Below are positions 44,831 to 57,551 of a stretch of DNA of 64,000 nucleotides, one piece after another (the stretch's first letter is position 1; every line of letters starts with the position of its first letter). Below the pieces are notes generated by a model, which made no database searches, had not been told where the DNA came from, and saw only the letters and a list, made by a program, of their open reading frames with translations. Both the position numbers and the translations under genes were made by a program. Source of the stretch: Gnetum montanum (lineage: Eukaryota; Streptophyta; Gnetopsida; Gnetales; Gnetaceae); assembly GCA_015680685.1 (NCBI GenBank), contig MNCI01002172.1, positions 159,389 through 223,388 on the forward strand, read 5' to 3'.

Positions 44831-46255
44831 ATGTTGTGGGATCAATTAACTCAAAAGGGGGGTTGAATGAGTTTCACATAAAAAAATATGTCATATAAAG
44901 ATAAATAAAAAAATTAAACTACATGAGATGCAATATAGCTAACAATAGTAAAGGAAACTAGAAAAGGAAAAATCTCACTAATGTGTGTGGTAAAGCTCAC
45001 CCCCTTAAAATCCACTAGAATTTAAACCATGGTTGAGGTTACCATTGTGGTAGATCCTCAAATGCTACACACTCCAAACAAGGTGAACAATCTTGGTATC
45101 CCATAGGACTTCCAACGACCTCATAACATCAACCAACAAGTTGTGATTCTCTCATAGGACACACTCACATACCACTCAAGGTTGATAAAAAATGTCAAAT
45201 ATTTGAACTTTTCTAGGTTTCAATGTAAATGTCCCCATAAAGAGAATCTACACTCTACAAAGCTCTTAATGAATACAATATAAATGAAAGTGTAGAGAGA
45301 TAATTCTTCAAATCAAATCTACACCAATGTACTTCATACTAGGCAATGAAATAGCTAGCCCTAAAAACAAATCCAAACACACAAGATATATAAGAAACAA
45401 GTAATGGATCTTAACAACATACACTCATGTGTGAAATAAATCAATTAAAACCTTAGGAGACTAATGCAGCAATGGTTATGTAGCTCCTAAGAATAATTTT
45501 CCAACCCTTGCAAGATCTTAGTCAAGAACAAGAACAAGAACCCCAATCCAATGTATTATGTCAATGATTACCCTTGGATTATTTGGATTATTTTGAGAAA
45601 TAAATCTAAGCACTTTCCTTTATAATCTTTACTTCATGCAAGTTTCTTGCTTCAAACTAGAGTTAGGAAAACAACTAGAAATGAGTTTTTTTTTCTCAAA
45701 CAACGACACAAGATGTCCCGTTTAAGGCTTAGGCATCCACTTTAAGATAGCCAAGTTTCAAGTTGAACATCTAGGACAAGCTAAGATGTCCACCTTGACA
45801 ACTACTAAGACTCTACTAGGATTCCATAATTGGGACATCTAGACTCTAGCCTTGAACATCTAGGATGAATTGAAGATGAACTATGAACTTGGCCTATTCT
45901 CTACTTAGATGTTTTCTATGAAGCATGAAGGTCTACGCTATAACCAAGATTGAGTGAAGATGTTCAATCCTTACTTTTTCCCATTCTAAAATTCTTGATC
46001 TAGTTTCTTTAACTCTTTTTTTTCACCTGGGACTTCAACAAATAGCTTCCTTGATCTCTGATCATTCCTTAGGTTGACTTCCCTAATCTTCAAAAACTAT
46101 TTTACTAAAACTTACATAAGCTTACAACCATACAAGAAAGCACATCTCCATTCTTTAAAGTTTAACACATCAAACTAAAACAAGGTAATCAACATATTGA
46201 TCATAAGTTAATATTAGAAAATAATATACAAGAAATTTCAAAAATAAAATATCAA
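44831..46255. mobile_element. Insert VI: probable solo LTR of about 1.4 kb
   Basis: Begins (A)TGTTGTGGGATCAATTAAC, ends AAATATCA, and is flanked by ATTGT on both sides (44,826-44,830; 46,256-46,260). It has no coding capacity and an LTR-like opening (AACTCAAAAGGGGGGTTGAATGAG, quoted in parts). It lies within element IV RT. A single extra A before TG leaves the exact border open. Confidence 0.6.
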
Positions 46256-46260
46256 TTGTC

Positions 46261-46710
46261 ATCTCAATTTGAGATGGACCTTAGTACCACAAGGAAAATC
46301 TTAGGCATGGAATTAAAAGATATAGAAAAGATAAAAGCTATGGCTTGGTCAATCTACATTTGTTAATAAAATTTTAGAATATTCAATATTAAGATTGTAA
46401 CTTGATAAATACTCCATTTTCTATGGACATGTAATTATATCCATGGAGGAATGTCCAAGATCAAATGATGAAATGGAGGTAATGAGTAAAATTTCCTATG
46501 GTAATATTGTTGGTAGTTCCATGTATGCAATGGTCTATACTAGTCTTGATATTACAAATGTAGTGGGAGCTATAAGGAATTTTATATTTAATTCTAGAAA
46601 GGAATATTGGATGGGTATTAAAAAATTTTAGGTATCTTCAAGGTACCACTAATTTTTTCATCTATTATGAGAAAAGTTTCTTTGCATTGCATGGCTCTAT
46701 AGATGCTAAT
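46261..46710 (+). pseudogene. Element IV RT end and RNase H start
   Basis: SSQFEMDLSTTRKILGMEL followed by ECPRSNDEMEVMSKISYGNI, GSSMYAMVYTSLDI and, after a shift, YLQGTTNFFIYYEKS...LHGSIDA. These are the copia RT thumb and connection, then the first RNase H strand. It is cut at 46,710 by the LTR of element VII. Confidence 0.75.
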
Positions 46711-47584
46711 TAATGAGTAGCAATATTCCCTATGCCCAACCACACAAATCACTAGCGTGTATGTGTAATCTGGTCAAATTGCGTGAACTTTATTTACCTA
46801 AGTGGCCAATATTCCTAATTAGTAAAATTTGTAATCATTAGTCATTGTCTTTCCAATCAACACTTATGTTAATCTATGTATATAATTAAGTGTGGTTGAG
46901 ATATAAGATATTTGTTTTTATGCTTTTTATTATTTTTTTTGCTTCTAAAATGATATAAATAAAGAATTAATATTTAGGTTAACTAATCAATTAACTACTT
47001 AATTCACTAACTAGCCTAGTGTTGAGTATTTTTTCCCACTTTCTCTACACATCCTAAACCTATACTAATGTTGCTGAGTCACCAATTGTCTACTGCTAGA
47101 CATACCAAGTATCCACTATTAGGATTACCAAGTGTTAATATATTTTGTTCAAAGTGATCGTACTCATGTTGCTTACAAACTACAATATTAATTACATAAT
47201 AATAAGAAAGTAAATTGCATGTAAAGTGTTGGGATGTAAAGTTATGCTAATCCAAGTGCTGCAATGGATAAAAGATATCTCAATTTTATTTCTGCTCATG
47301 AAAATATGTCCAAGTATAGATGCACTTAAATAAGATATCTTATAATCACTTGAATCCATGCTACGAGCACTCAAAGAGAATATTCTAACTTCTATGGGAA
47401 GAAACTATAAGATTTAAGCTTTGGCAATGACTGAAAGGTACCATAAATGTAGGGGGTATGTGCATTTATATAGATAAAGCCTGCATCATCATTGACATAT
47501 CTATGTTAATGCATCCTAAGATATGTTGATGATGTTGCATCGATGGGCCTACCTTAATGCAACCATCTTATTGATGTTGCATCA
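46711..47584 (-). repeat. Element VII 3' LTR
   Basis: Minus strand: TGATGCAACATC at 47,584 to GCTACTCATTA at 46,711. Segments such as TTTAGGATGTGTA and CTAGTTAGTGAATTAAGTAG align with the LTR at 18,730-19,000. The polypurine tract GTCATGGGGGTA lies directly upstream (47,585-47,596). No GCGATATCGC block is left in its U3; GATGCAAC repeats stand in its place. Confidence 0.75.
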
Positions 47585-47769
47585 TACCCCCATGACTGAT
47601 TAAAGACTCATCCTTGAGTAGACAAAAATGTGATCAAGCTTCTTACAAAATTTAGGGAAGTATGGAATTTTATTGACTAACTAACTAACTTTGATTGCCA
47701 TATTTTACATATTACAAACATTGGTGCATTTTCCAACAAAAAATTAGACACAGATAAAAATTAGCAAGG

Positions 47770-50478
47770 GTTTGTTAAATGGATAGAGGCGGGATAAAGT
47801 CTTCTTATAGTGCCTAGAGGTGGAGGTTCCTATGGCTCTAATGGTCCTTCATTGCATCTGAGTGCTGTTGGAGGTTCAAGCTACCTTGCTACTATCACTA
47901 TTGCTGCTAGAAACTTGAAGGCATCTAAGAGTGCCTTCATTTTCTTATCTTTTCTTCGTGAATCATATATGGTCTAGCCTGCTTTACCTAAATTAGCTAG
48001 TGTTAGGATATCCCACAAACATGGAAATGAAAAAAACATCTCCTTCATATTGATGAACTAGACTATGAATGTTTTATGTTCAACATCAAATGTTCTGACA
48101 AGGTTCTATAGCTCCTAGTAGTTGCGTGTCCTCCTTGTCAAGTTCTTAGCAACAATTCGTTGATATGTGAATTTGCTTCTAAGAACTTCAAGCTCTACGT
48201 TGGCTATTTTCAACTTTTCTTTTATATCTTTATAGAGCTTGAACTCCACCTCATAAAAGAGGCCGAAGCTGGCAACCTACTTCTCTAACTTAGTCCTTGG
48301 CCTCCCTATTGTTAGCATTACTAGGTTTGCATAGAAAAGGTCAACAAGCTTTATGTATTCTATCATATTTTTGATTTGCAACTCCTTCAAGCATATTATT
48401 GCTTGATCGTATGTATTTAGTTCATCAAAGATGGGCTACCACACATCGTCTCTTTACTAGAGTTATTAGATAACCTTATTTACCTTCACCTTAGCCAATT
48501 TGATTTCTTTTTCATTAACCTCTTTGAGCAATTCGACATGGTCCTTGTAGTGATTCTTCACCTTTCAAAATTTTAGGGCCTCATTTTTCCAAGTGGCAAT
48601 CTCAATTGCAGTTCTCTGCTAAAGGGCATGAACCTCTTCCATTAAGATATTTTGATTTTCATCAACTAACCTCCTCAAATCCAAGTACATCTTAGTAAGC
48701 TACTCTTGCTACTAGAATTCCACAAGCAATGGTTATCTCTAGTAAGGACCAAGTTCTCCTTCAAACTTGCAATAGGTCACGATCAATGTTGCCTGTCATT
48801 ACTTTTGACATGGATGAATCAAAGATCATCATTTCCTTGACATTCTCAACCTCCTAATACTTCTGTTGAAGATATTGAAAAGCTTCATCTCTTGTTAGTT
48901 CAAGCCAAAGAATGGTAGGATTAGAGAGATGGGCTTGTAATTCTACAACCTCAGTAGCCAACCATTGATTATTAGCAACAGCCTCCTCAAGTTGCACATT
49001 GGTGATTAGCAACTTATCCCTTATCTCTAAAAGATGCAACTAGTTAGTCATGACATCATCCAAGAGATTGAAGATCTCCGAAAGTGATTGCCTAGCTCCT
49101 ATCAGTTGTTCCAACATTTCTTTCTATTGGGCAACACTCATATGTTCACTCCTTACTCCTTTTGATGCATGTATGTCAGCCATGGTAGCAATGTCTGATA
49201 TCGATGCAATAAAAGCATTAAGAGCTTTTGCAACTCTATCCACCACCACCTCTGCTACTCTTTCTTAGCCCTTATGTGTCAAGACAAGGATTGTTGCCTC
49301 TTCTCCTTCTTCCAACATGATAGATAAGGCAACTACATTTCCTAAAATTTTGAGAAATGTCTATCTAGGAATGGATGCAGTGCCTCTTTGGTACTTGGAT
49401 TAGGTCTAATGGATGTCTTATTTCTTTGTGTGAAAAATAGCAATGTTGTCTCACTGTCTATCCAACTAATGGTCCTTACATCCTCATTAAGGTGGCTCAT
49501 GATTAGACGGTAGATAGATGATTATCCACCATCTCCAAATCCTTCTTGTTACCACAGCTATTGCTCTAAAAGTTTTTTAAGACACTTAGTGGCTACAAGC
49601 ATCTCTAGTATTGTTTATGGGGCTGCAAGTGGTGGTGGTTATGGATACTCCTCCTTGTGAACCTAAGCAGTAGTTTTATCTTTCATCATCTCCTGCCATG
49701 ATGCAATAGGAACATAGTAGATCACATCATTGAAATAGCAGGCTATTCCTCCCCTTTTGCATAATTCTAATTAAGCAATAAAAGAAGGATCTTTCTACAC
49801 TTCTCATTTTTCTTGAAACAACTTTCTATGTTAAGGAAGATGAGTTGGGGAGGTTAATAGGCAATTTCCACTTAGAGCCACATATGCCCTAATGGAGAAG
49901 GCTGTCACCTTTCTTAGACTCACTGTTGGGTTGAAGTGATAGGTTGTGATCTTCAAATAGGTTCTTTTCACCTTTTCTAGGGCACTATACTCCTTACGAT
50001 CCACTCCATGGCACCATTGGATGCATTCTTTCTTTGCCTTGAGATCCTCCTACGTTGAGATTCTTACTATCTTGGCCCCAATGTTAGGCAAACCTAAGGC
50101 TTCCGCAATGACTTCAATTGAGTAGAAGATTGTGATGTCTTTGATTTTGACTAATGCATCTCCTTGTCAATTGTTCTAAAAGAGGTAACTTTCCTCCATG
50201 TACCATTCCCCACTATTGGAGAGAATGAACCATAGAGAAGACCCCTACAACTATGTCTTAACCTCTTTAGGCCCCAACTCCAAAAATAGTCTAAAGTTTA
50301 ACTCTTGCAATATAGAACTTTGGACCTTCCTAGTTGGGATCCTCTCCAAGTAAGCTTCAATGAGTGTGGCCTCTAAGTTAGGTCTTGGTCTTAGAACATC
50401 ATCCTACTTAGATTGGCATGTTTTTGTAGTAGAAATATGTCTAACAAATTCCACCTTGGGCTCCTTCAGAAGAGACAT
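47770..50478 (-). pseudogene. Extra decayed gene with coiled coil in the 3' region of element VII
   Basis: Minus strand from ATG 50,478. An open run continues in one frame to about 49,850 with few stops: EFVRHIS, then LVKIKDITIFYSIEVIAEAL, then GLPNIGAKIVRIS and TYHFNPTVSLRKVTAFSIRA. Further on come helical stretches such as ITNVQLEEAVANNQWLATEV (49,039 on), KNEALKF...KNHYKDHVELLKE (48,590 on) and LYKDIKEKLKIANVELEVL. The pattern I-K-x-I/V-x-I...A-x-L/F-G-L/V-P...KIV followed by a long coiled coil matches the plan of the antisense gene at 5,878-9,445. Function unknown; broken by many stops and at least two shifts. Confidence 0.5.
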
Positions 50479-50513
50479 GATAACATGCACAACCTCAGCT
50501 ACTTACTTCTGGC

Positions 50514-50538
50514 ATTGTTGTTGTTGTTGTTGTTGTTA
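50514..50538. repeat. (TTG)n microsatellite
   Basis: About eight TTG/GTT triplets just upstream (minus strand) of the ATG of the decayed gene at 50,478. Confidence 0.9.
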
Positions 50539-50899
50539 GTCCCTTTCTCCTTGACGTTACTTATTCCTATGTGGTGACAGCCCTCCTACCTACAATCCTC
50601 TTTTGGGTGTCATCTGCAATTACAAACATAACTCATGATTAGCATTTTCACATAACCTTTGTTTCCTTTGGATACCTTCCTTTGTTAGATTAGGTTATGT
50701 TAATTTCTTAGACATTAGGATTTTATTGCTAAGTTCTTATTTTATGATCGTAGGCTTGTGATATTATCTTTTTATTATTTTATTTATGCTCTAACAGAGG
50801 TTTATTATTGATATTAACTCATTGTGATTATTATTTTAATAACCTATTCATGGGACGTTAGAAAAATTTCAAAAAACATCCTATGAGAATCTAAGGTTT

Positions 50900-52565
50900 G
50901 AAGCCCCTATGATATAAAGCATATCTCTGGTGGCTCAAGGATAAAAAATATAGGCAAAATCAGGTAAGCAATTTGAAAGTTATGATGCTCGAAATATTCT
51001 TTGGCTCTAAAAAAATGGCAAAAACTCCTCTAGTGCTTTGAGAAAATGGTGAAAATGAGCTAAGTATCATGCATGTTTATAGGATTTTTATCTTATGTCA
51101 ACAAGGATGGATCAATGAAGCTATTCTTAACTATATTTTCACTTTAAAAATGGAGGAATTTTGGATGAGGTTGGGGACAAAACAAAGCCAAATAAAAGCC
51201 AAAAATATGTAGAATGATGTCAACAACATGAAAGAGGAGGGTATTTTTGACCAATTGGAAGCAATTAGAGCATACTGGATGAGTTCTTTGAGCATGTTTT
51301 CATGCCAAATAAATAAAAACTATATGTTGTAATGCTATCAAGGTGATTGATTGCACAAGCGGCCCATGGTTAGGGACTTTAACTTAAGGTAGACAAAAAA
51401 AATACAAGTGGGTTCTCCCCAAATTAGGCATATGTCTATTATGCCCTTGCATACGTTCATGACAAGGAGTTCATGGGCATCAAGGATGATTAATGGTTGG
51501 TTTAAGTTAAATTCCATATTCATGAAAGAAATTATCCTAGGGCTATGCCATCTAGAAAATAAACTTGTCAATTTGCCATGCCATGAGGTAGTGAGGTGAT
51601 AGAAAATGAAGTGAGAAAATGGTAGATAGAGAAAATGGTGGAGGGATAATCTACATCTTGGTTATGAGATCCTTGGTAAAAATTATGATTAAGATGATCT
51701 AATACTGGTACGTTCCAAGTCTAAACTAAGTCCATTCCATTCATAGTGATCTTGTATTGACATATTCCTCCTCTTTGTTCATAAAGAGTTCATGACGATT
51801 CCAAAGGATAACCATCACTCCAAGAGAAGAGGAAAAGAAAAGAAGAAAGTATGTAGAGCCTTAGTTAGATGGGGTGGCTTTAGGCATGGGTAACATGTCT
51901 TTCCAACCCTGTAACCAGTGCTTGTAGCCCATTATTGAGTTTAAGGGATGTGCTTTGAATTCCTACCATTGTTGTATTGTTATTTGTTATTTTTCATAGA
52001 AACCACACCATTCAAAGGCATGCTTTCTTTTTATGGTTGACAATAGGAGTGATGATATACCACTAGAGAATCATAGAACTTAAGAAAGAAGTTGAGAGAA
52101 GAATACAACAAATCCTCTTAAGGTTACACCCTTCTCCATTTCCACTTGGTCCTTTCCTAGTTTATTGAGCAAATTTATTACTTTTAGTTGTAACGTGAAA
52201 GAACCTTAATGTTCCCATGATACAGATTTCCCAGGGAACAAATGGAATGGATGGATGTCATGAACTCACTACCTCACACGATTAGAAAATTGACAAATTG
52301 TTAGTAGAGAACATAATTCAACGACAAAATTTTACCTTTTGGTTAATCAACCATAACATTAATAGTTGAATTAAATAAAATTCAAAATTTATAGTAGTAA
52401 TAAACAAAATCAGAGATTTCCAACAAGACTAAATATAATAAACAAAGAAGATAAGAAAACAAGAAAAAATATATAAAATAATTAATAAAATATTAAGAAA
52501 AAAGAAAATATATAAAGAACATTACAAAACAAAAAGGCAAAAAGTTGATTATCCTCATCAAGATG
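50900..52565 (-). other. Element VII 3' tail, upstream part
   Basis: Segments align with the tails of VIII and III: GGGCTACAAGCACTGGTTA near 51,930 and GTAGATTAT/GGAATGGACTTAG near 51,640-51,740 on the minus strand. Similarity fades toward 50,900. Compared with VIII the tail is interrupted by the extra gene. The plus-strand frame 51,408-51,599 is not supported. Confidence 0.5.
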
Positions 52566-54428
52566 TTACAATGAATGGTTGTCTCCCCCATGACTAAGTT
52601 GAGAGGAGGAGATCCAAAAAATAGAGCATGCTTGTCCTTGGGTAGATGTGTTAGTGTTGTTGGTTACTTGAGGTTCCATGAATGACTTAAGTTGTTGTAC
52701 ATTGACTAACATGCATATTTTAAGGGTTGGTCAAGTGGTAAATTTTCATGACCTCACAACGAAAAGTTGAACAGATTATGTAAGGTCCTTCCCATAACAT
52801 TTGGAACTTAGTGCATTGTGGCACATGCATTGGATTCTAATAAAAAACTTTATCACCAAGTTGGAATGTAACTTTTCTTATCTGTGCATCATGACATTAT
52901 TTGTTGTGTACCTTATGCACTTGATTCATCATTAGGACTATTCGTTGGTTTTCATCTAGCACATCAAGTGTCATAAGACATTCTTTTTAGGTTAGATTAA
53001 TGTTTAGGTCAAGCTTACATGTAGTTGTAAGTGTACAAAGTCTGGCTTGGATTGGAAATTTGGATAATTTTTCATACACTAACTTATAGGGAGAGTAGCC
53101 TATAGGAAGTTTTCATGTTGAACAATATGTTGAAAGAGCATCATTAAGTTTGGTACTCCATTCCTTCCTATATTTACTAATTATTTGTGTCAAGATCCTA
53201 GTGATCTTCTTATTCGTGACCTCAGCTTGACCGTTGGCTAGGGGGTGATAGGGGGTTGTCAGTTTATGTTGCAACCCCAAGTGTTACATTAGTTTTTGAA
53301 AAATAGACCCTATAAAATATGTTCCATTATTTGAAATTAGTGCTCTAGGCACACCAAACCTATTTAACACTTGTTGTTGAACAAACCAAGTTGCAATGAT
53401 ATATGTACAATCAAATATAGTTGCAAATTCAACTCATTTGGTAGAGCAATCAATAACAACTATAATGTAGGCCTTCCCATTTAACATGGGAGTGATGGAT
53501 CCCATGAAGTTAATTCCTCAAAGGTCAAAAGGCTCCAATGGTTGGATCCATTGTTGAAGCTCCTCCATTCATACAGTCATTCCTCCATCTCATTGACATC
53601 ACTAGCATGAATGGGATAAATGATGAGCATCCCTAAAGATCATTAGCTAAAAGTATCTTGCCATAAGGATCTTTATAGTTCTCCTCCTTCCTATGTAGTG
53701 GTCCTTGAAGAGACATTCGTGATCATCCTAGAGGATTCTCAACTGATCTACATTAGGTACACACCATCATACAAGGCCATTGACACAAACTTTGTAAAGT
53801 TGCCTTAGATCTCCATGTAATGTTTGATTTGGCAAAGAAACCATTGTTTCTTCTTATAATTCCATTTTGCTGAAGTTTCCTATGTGAGTAGATAAGAGAG
53901 GAACTCTTCATACCAATTGGTAACCTTTGACCCTTGGACTTCGATGGACTTAGCAAAGAGAAGTTCATCTAGAAATTAATCAAATAAGGGTTCCTCATCC
54001 TCCTTGCTATCCCATCTTAACCAAGACAAATGATCAAATTATCAGCAACTACATCTCGATTCCTTTCCTATCCACCATGGTAAGGTCAAATTGCTTTAAA
54101 ATTACTAGTCATCGTATAACACAAGGACTAACTGCTAGCTTGTTCATTAGAAAGTGGATTATACTATACTCAATGTGCATAAAAATTTGGTATCCAAGAA
54201 CATAGTGTCTAAAGTTTTTTAGGGCATACACCATTACCATGATTTTTTTCAATGGTGATGTAGTTAAGTTATACACCTACAATGCTTTTGCTTGTACAAT
54301 GGATATAATATGGACATTTTTGATCATCCTTTTGTATAAGCATCACTCCCAAAACATAGTTAGCTGCATCTATCATTACATGGAATGGGCTAGATCAATC
54401 TAGGGTGTGTAGAATTTGGGAAGAGGAG
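52566..54428 (-). pseudogene. Element VII RNase H and integrase
   Basis: Minus strand: YALKNFRHYVLGYQIFMHIE and FLMNKLAVSP (RNase H, near 54,240-54,120) match VIII 60,075-60,170. The integrase core follows: LQQWIQPLEPFDL near 53,560, MGSITPMLNGKAYIIVVIDC, QQQVLNRFGVPRALISNNGT and LQHKLTTPYHPLANGQAEVT near 53,260. LWEGPYIICSTF lies near 52,795. The second catalytic Asp of SDNG is Asn (SNNG). Ends at TAA 52,566. Many stops. The N-terminal side is cut at 54,428 by element VIII. Confidence 0.8.
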
Positions 54429-55365
54429 TGATGAGACGCGATATGCACAAGCCACGATATCGCATCATTCCCTGCAATATCGCATACGTGATATCGCAGT
54501 CCACTACCAAATATATAAATAAGAGGTGGCACTTCCCTCATTTCTCATCCTAGGCTTAAAGTAGGGAAACTCTAGCAGATTGATCACTCCAGAGATAGAA
54601 TATTTTCCATGTGCCCATAGTAGGAGTCCCCAAGTGAACGGATCTTTATTCGAGCAGCTTTGTACCTGAACACAAGTTGTGTAGGACAATAAAGACGAGC
54701 TTTGTGGATAAACCTTGCAGTGCATGGAATAGGATTTTATTACCTGTTATTTATTACCTGCATTAGCGTGGCATGAGTACGACTTGATTATGAGCATTGA
54801 CGAATGTGTACGGCTAATCAAGGAATCGGCTGCTCATCGCGATGAGTCTCTCTCACCCTCAACTCCTAGAATGCAGAATGAGTAGGACTTGATTACGAGC
54901 ATCTACGGATGTGTACGGCTAGTCAAGGAATTGGCTACTCATTATGTTTAGGCTAGTTAAGTGCCTTAGTATGACCACTTCAAGCATGTGCATTACGTGT
55001 GGTGATCCTAGTAAAGATTAGCGTTTAGTAGCCACAGTTGCATAGTTCAGGGTGTGTACGGTAAGTGGGAACAAATGCTGACGCTAGTTAAATTAGACTT
55101 AGTCATTAGTTAGAGTTAGTTAGTTCTCTCAACCCTTCACCTCGATAGCATAAGAGAAAAACCATAAAAGACCATAAAAATCATATACCTCAGACTTACT
55201 TAACCATACACCGTGACAAACACAAGTAAGTCTGAGAAGACAATGAATGATTAACCTCAAGTGTTCCATGGGGCGTGTAGGCATTTAGTCTACAGAGTTC
55301 GACCAGATCGCGTGTGCTACACTCATTTCGTATGGTTGAGTGTAGGGGTACCTCGCCACTCATCA
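54429..55365 (+). repeat. Element VIII 5' LTR
   Basis: 937 bases, TGATGAGACGCG to CCACTCATCA. TATAAATA at 54,514-54,521. U3 has fewer CGATATCG units than element III. It contains an inner duplication (54,770-54,960) absent from the LTRs of III, which explains its greater length. Confidence 0.92.
54773..54948. repeat. Inner direct repeat in the element VIII LTR
   Basis: Two copies, about 54,774-54,840 and 54,880-54,948, each start ATGAGTA(C/G)GACTTGATTA and run through GTGTACGGCTA and TCAAGGAAT to GGCT(G/A)CTCAT. The spacer includes CTCTCTCACCCTCAACTCC, which elsewhere marks the next part of the LTR. Confidence 0.8.
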
Positions 55366-55366
55366 T

Positions 55367-55384
55367 TGGCGCCATTGCCAGGGA
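55367..55384 (+). other. Primer binding site of element VIII
   Basis: TGGCGCCATTGCCAGGGA, one base after the LTR. Two C/G-to-A-type differences from the Asp-tRNA-matching TGGCGCCGTTGCCGGGGA. Confidence 0.85.
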
Positions 55385-55509
55385 CTAAGTGTTTGTGCAC
55401 CGAATAGAACAAAAGGGATATCACTCACATTGTTGTGAGCCTTAACGAACCTTCGGGTTAATCAAGAGAAAAAAAATTTCATAACGGTGAAATTAGCACA
55501 CCGATAAAA

Positions 55510-57430
55510 ATGCCTTCTTCTCATAAGAGCAACTCACCACCTAAGGACCATACACGAGACAGTCAGAAACATAAAACACATAACCAAAATCAGCCAAGTC
55601 CTAAACAATATAAGATGACAATACTCATCCCGATGAGTATATTCCTAATTTTACTTTTATTCTCCATAAGACAAATAGGTACAGTGGAGAGATTTGCAAG
55701 GTAACATCGTGTTACCCCCAGATCGAGTAATCTCTCGTATGCTTTTCCATGCCTTGGCACAGATTGGCATGCAAGAACTATATGTTGAATATGTTGCAGA
55801 AGATTTTGACATGAGGGATTATTATCCCACAGATGTCCAACGTATGAGGGACTTAAGGCAGGAAAGTCAACATGCACTATTGAAAGGCAAGATCCGGCAC
55901 GTCTTTAGCGAAATAAGAGATGAGGAACCCCTTATCATGGGTTCTTTAATAAATGATGTTCCCCCTCCTAACGAAGGTGAGGAGGAAGGGTATCAGAACC
56001 TATGATCAATGATACATATCCCTGGTTCTGATGTTCATGAACACCAACTGTTCATAGAGGGAACAACCACTCATGCTAAGGACGGGAACTTTGATCGTCA
56101 CCACGATCGGGGCCGTAGTAGCTGAAGAGAAGGCAAGAAACATCGCCACGGTGATGGTTCCCCTTCTTCTTCTCCTTCTTCACATCACTCACCCTCTCCT
56201 TCCACATCTGGGCATAGCCACCATGAACATAAAGGTGAGGATAAAGGTAAAAAGGACAAGAGACCTCGACGGGAAAGTCGAGAGAGAGGACAAGGGCAAA
56301 GACGTAGGGAGAGTAGGGAACAACACAAACATCACAGGCGTCATGAAAGAGATGATCATGACAAACCCCTACTCACAACCTGAAGTATGCTTGACATAAC
56401 GGAGGCAGTTAGGATTCCCACAAGGCATTTGAAAGATAGTCGGATCAAATGATTAGACATGAACAATATCCCACGATTTGAAGGGGGATACAATGCTAAT
56501 CTGTAAAATCATTTACAAGAATTCCACAATGCCTGTGCCTTGCAGAATATAGAAAATGAGTGGCAAAAACTTAAGTTGTTCCCAAGGACACTCACCAAAG
56601 AAGTAGAGAGCTGGTACCGGTCCTTAGAATCAGAAACCATCAAGAGGTAGAGTACGATGCTAGAACTGTTCAACGAAAAGTATCAAACGTACTCCAGAGT
56701 GTCCAATTTGCGTAAGTAGATCCAAGGCTGGAAGCAAGGTACTCATGAACCCTTGGATGCTGCCATGGCCCGCTATTACACATTGTTACATTGTTGCTCA
56801 GGCCATGGGTACGCTCAATGGGATCAACTTCGCCACATCATGGATGGGCTAAGGCATGAAACCAAAAGAACCCTTGGAACTTATGCCCAAGGGAGACTCT
56901 CACAGCTTGGAGCCCATGAAGTGCATAGCTTGTTGGAACAAGTAGCAAAAGAAGAATGTGAGCTATGCAAAAGGGAAAGTGCGGAAGAGTACAACCGTGA
57001 TCCCTCCCTTCGAAAGAAGGGAGTGAAATTTTGTGATGAAGAGGATGAGTCACCACTTGAAGAGTTGGTGAACTAGAAAACCTTGCCGATCCAAAAATTA
57101 ACAACAGAAATAGCGACTAAGGTAGACGATGTATGGAGTTCCTTAGACTCTAAAATTGAAACTGTTTTAAAAATTGTTGAAGAGTCTAAGGTAGAACAAA
57201 GTAGTGACAAAGGTAAGAAAAAGTGGAGAGGTTTAAGCCCTGCACATAACAAGGGAAGGGAAAAATCACTAACTTTGATGTGGTTGTGGATTAGGATTCA
57301 AATGATGATGGTGGATGTGAGATCCACCACTATGACCATCCTAAGGGATGTTGCCCATCATCTCACATCTGCAGGAGTCTGGGGTGTATGCGCTTAATCC
57401 AAGACTCAACCAATGGCAAACACCTCGAAG
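55510..57430 (+). pseudogene. Element VIII gag
   Basis: ATG 55,510, homologous to gag of element III. Pieces: N-terminal part with a shift near 55,610; 55,694-56,005; the Ser/His/Arg-rich part shifted near 56,070-56,400; the Retrotrans_gag region 56,500-56,900 (SWYRSLESETIKR, then a TAG); and a conserved block through 57,076 (SLRKKGVKFCDEEDESPLEE) closed by a TAG. The reading frame is broken by both shifts and stops, unlike its protease-pol part. Confidence 0.8.
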
Positions 57431-57551
57431 GTTACCTTATCCACAAGGTAACCCAAGACAGTTCCACCAACCACTAACATATTATCCAAGTGGAACTCCA
57501 CCACGGCCCATCAGATAGCATCAGCAGTGGCAACACCCACAGTCCTAGGGA

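Larger units (their letters stand above)
37700..46710 (+). mobile_element. Element IV: old Ty1/copia remnant, interrupted by V and VI and cut by VII
   Basis: Pieces at 37,713-39,088 (integrase core to the integrase-RT linker), 44,464-44,830 (RT) and 46,261-46,710 (end of RT into RNase H) read in copia order on the plus strand once V (39,094-44,463) and VI (44,831-46,255) are removed. It stops mid-RNase H at 46,710 where the LTR of VII begins. No LTR of IV is in the window. Confidence 0.75.
46711..54428 (-). mobile_element. Element VII: old Athila-like element on the minus strand, split by VIII
   Basis: On the minus strand: RNase H and integrase (54,428-52,566), a 3' tail related to that of elements II, III and VIII (52,560 to about 51,000), an extra decayed gene (50,478-47,770), the end of the tail, a polypurine tract and the 3' LTR (47,584-46,711). 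The 5' part must lie beyond element VIII, which inserted at 54,429 in the RNase H region. More diverged than VIII. Confidence 0.8.

Noticed and set aside
50514-50538. (TTG)n as a poly-Gln/poly-Asn coding tract of the decayed VII gene
   Set aside because: It lies upstream of the ATG at 50,478 and no frame connects it convincingly.
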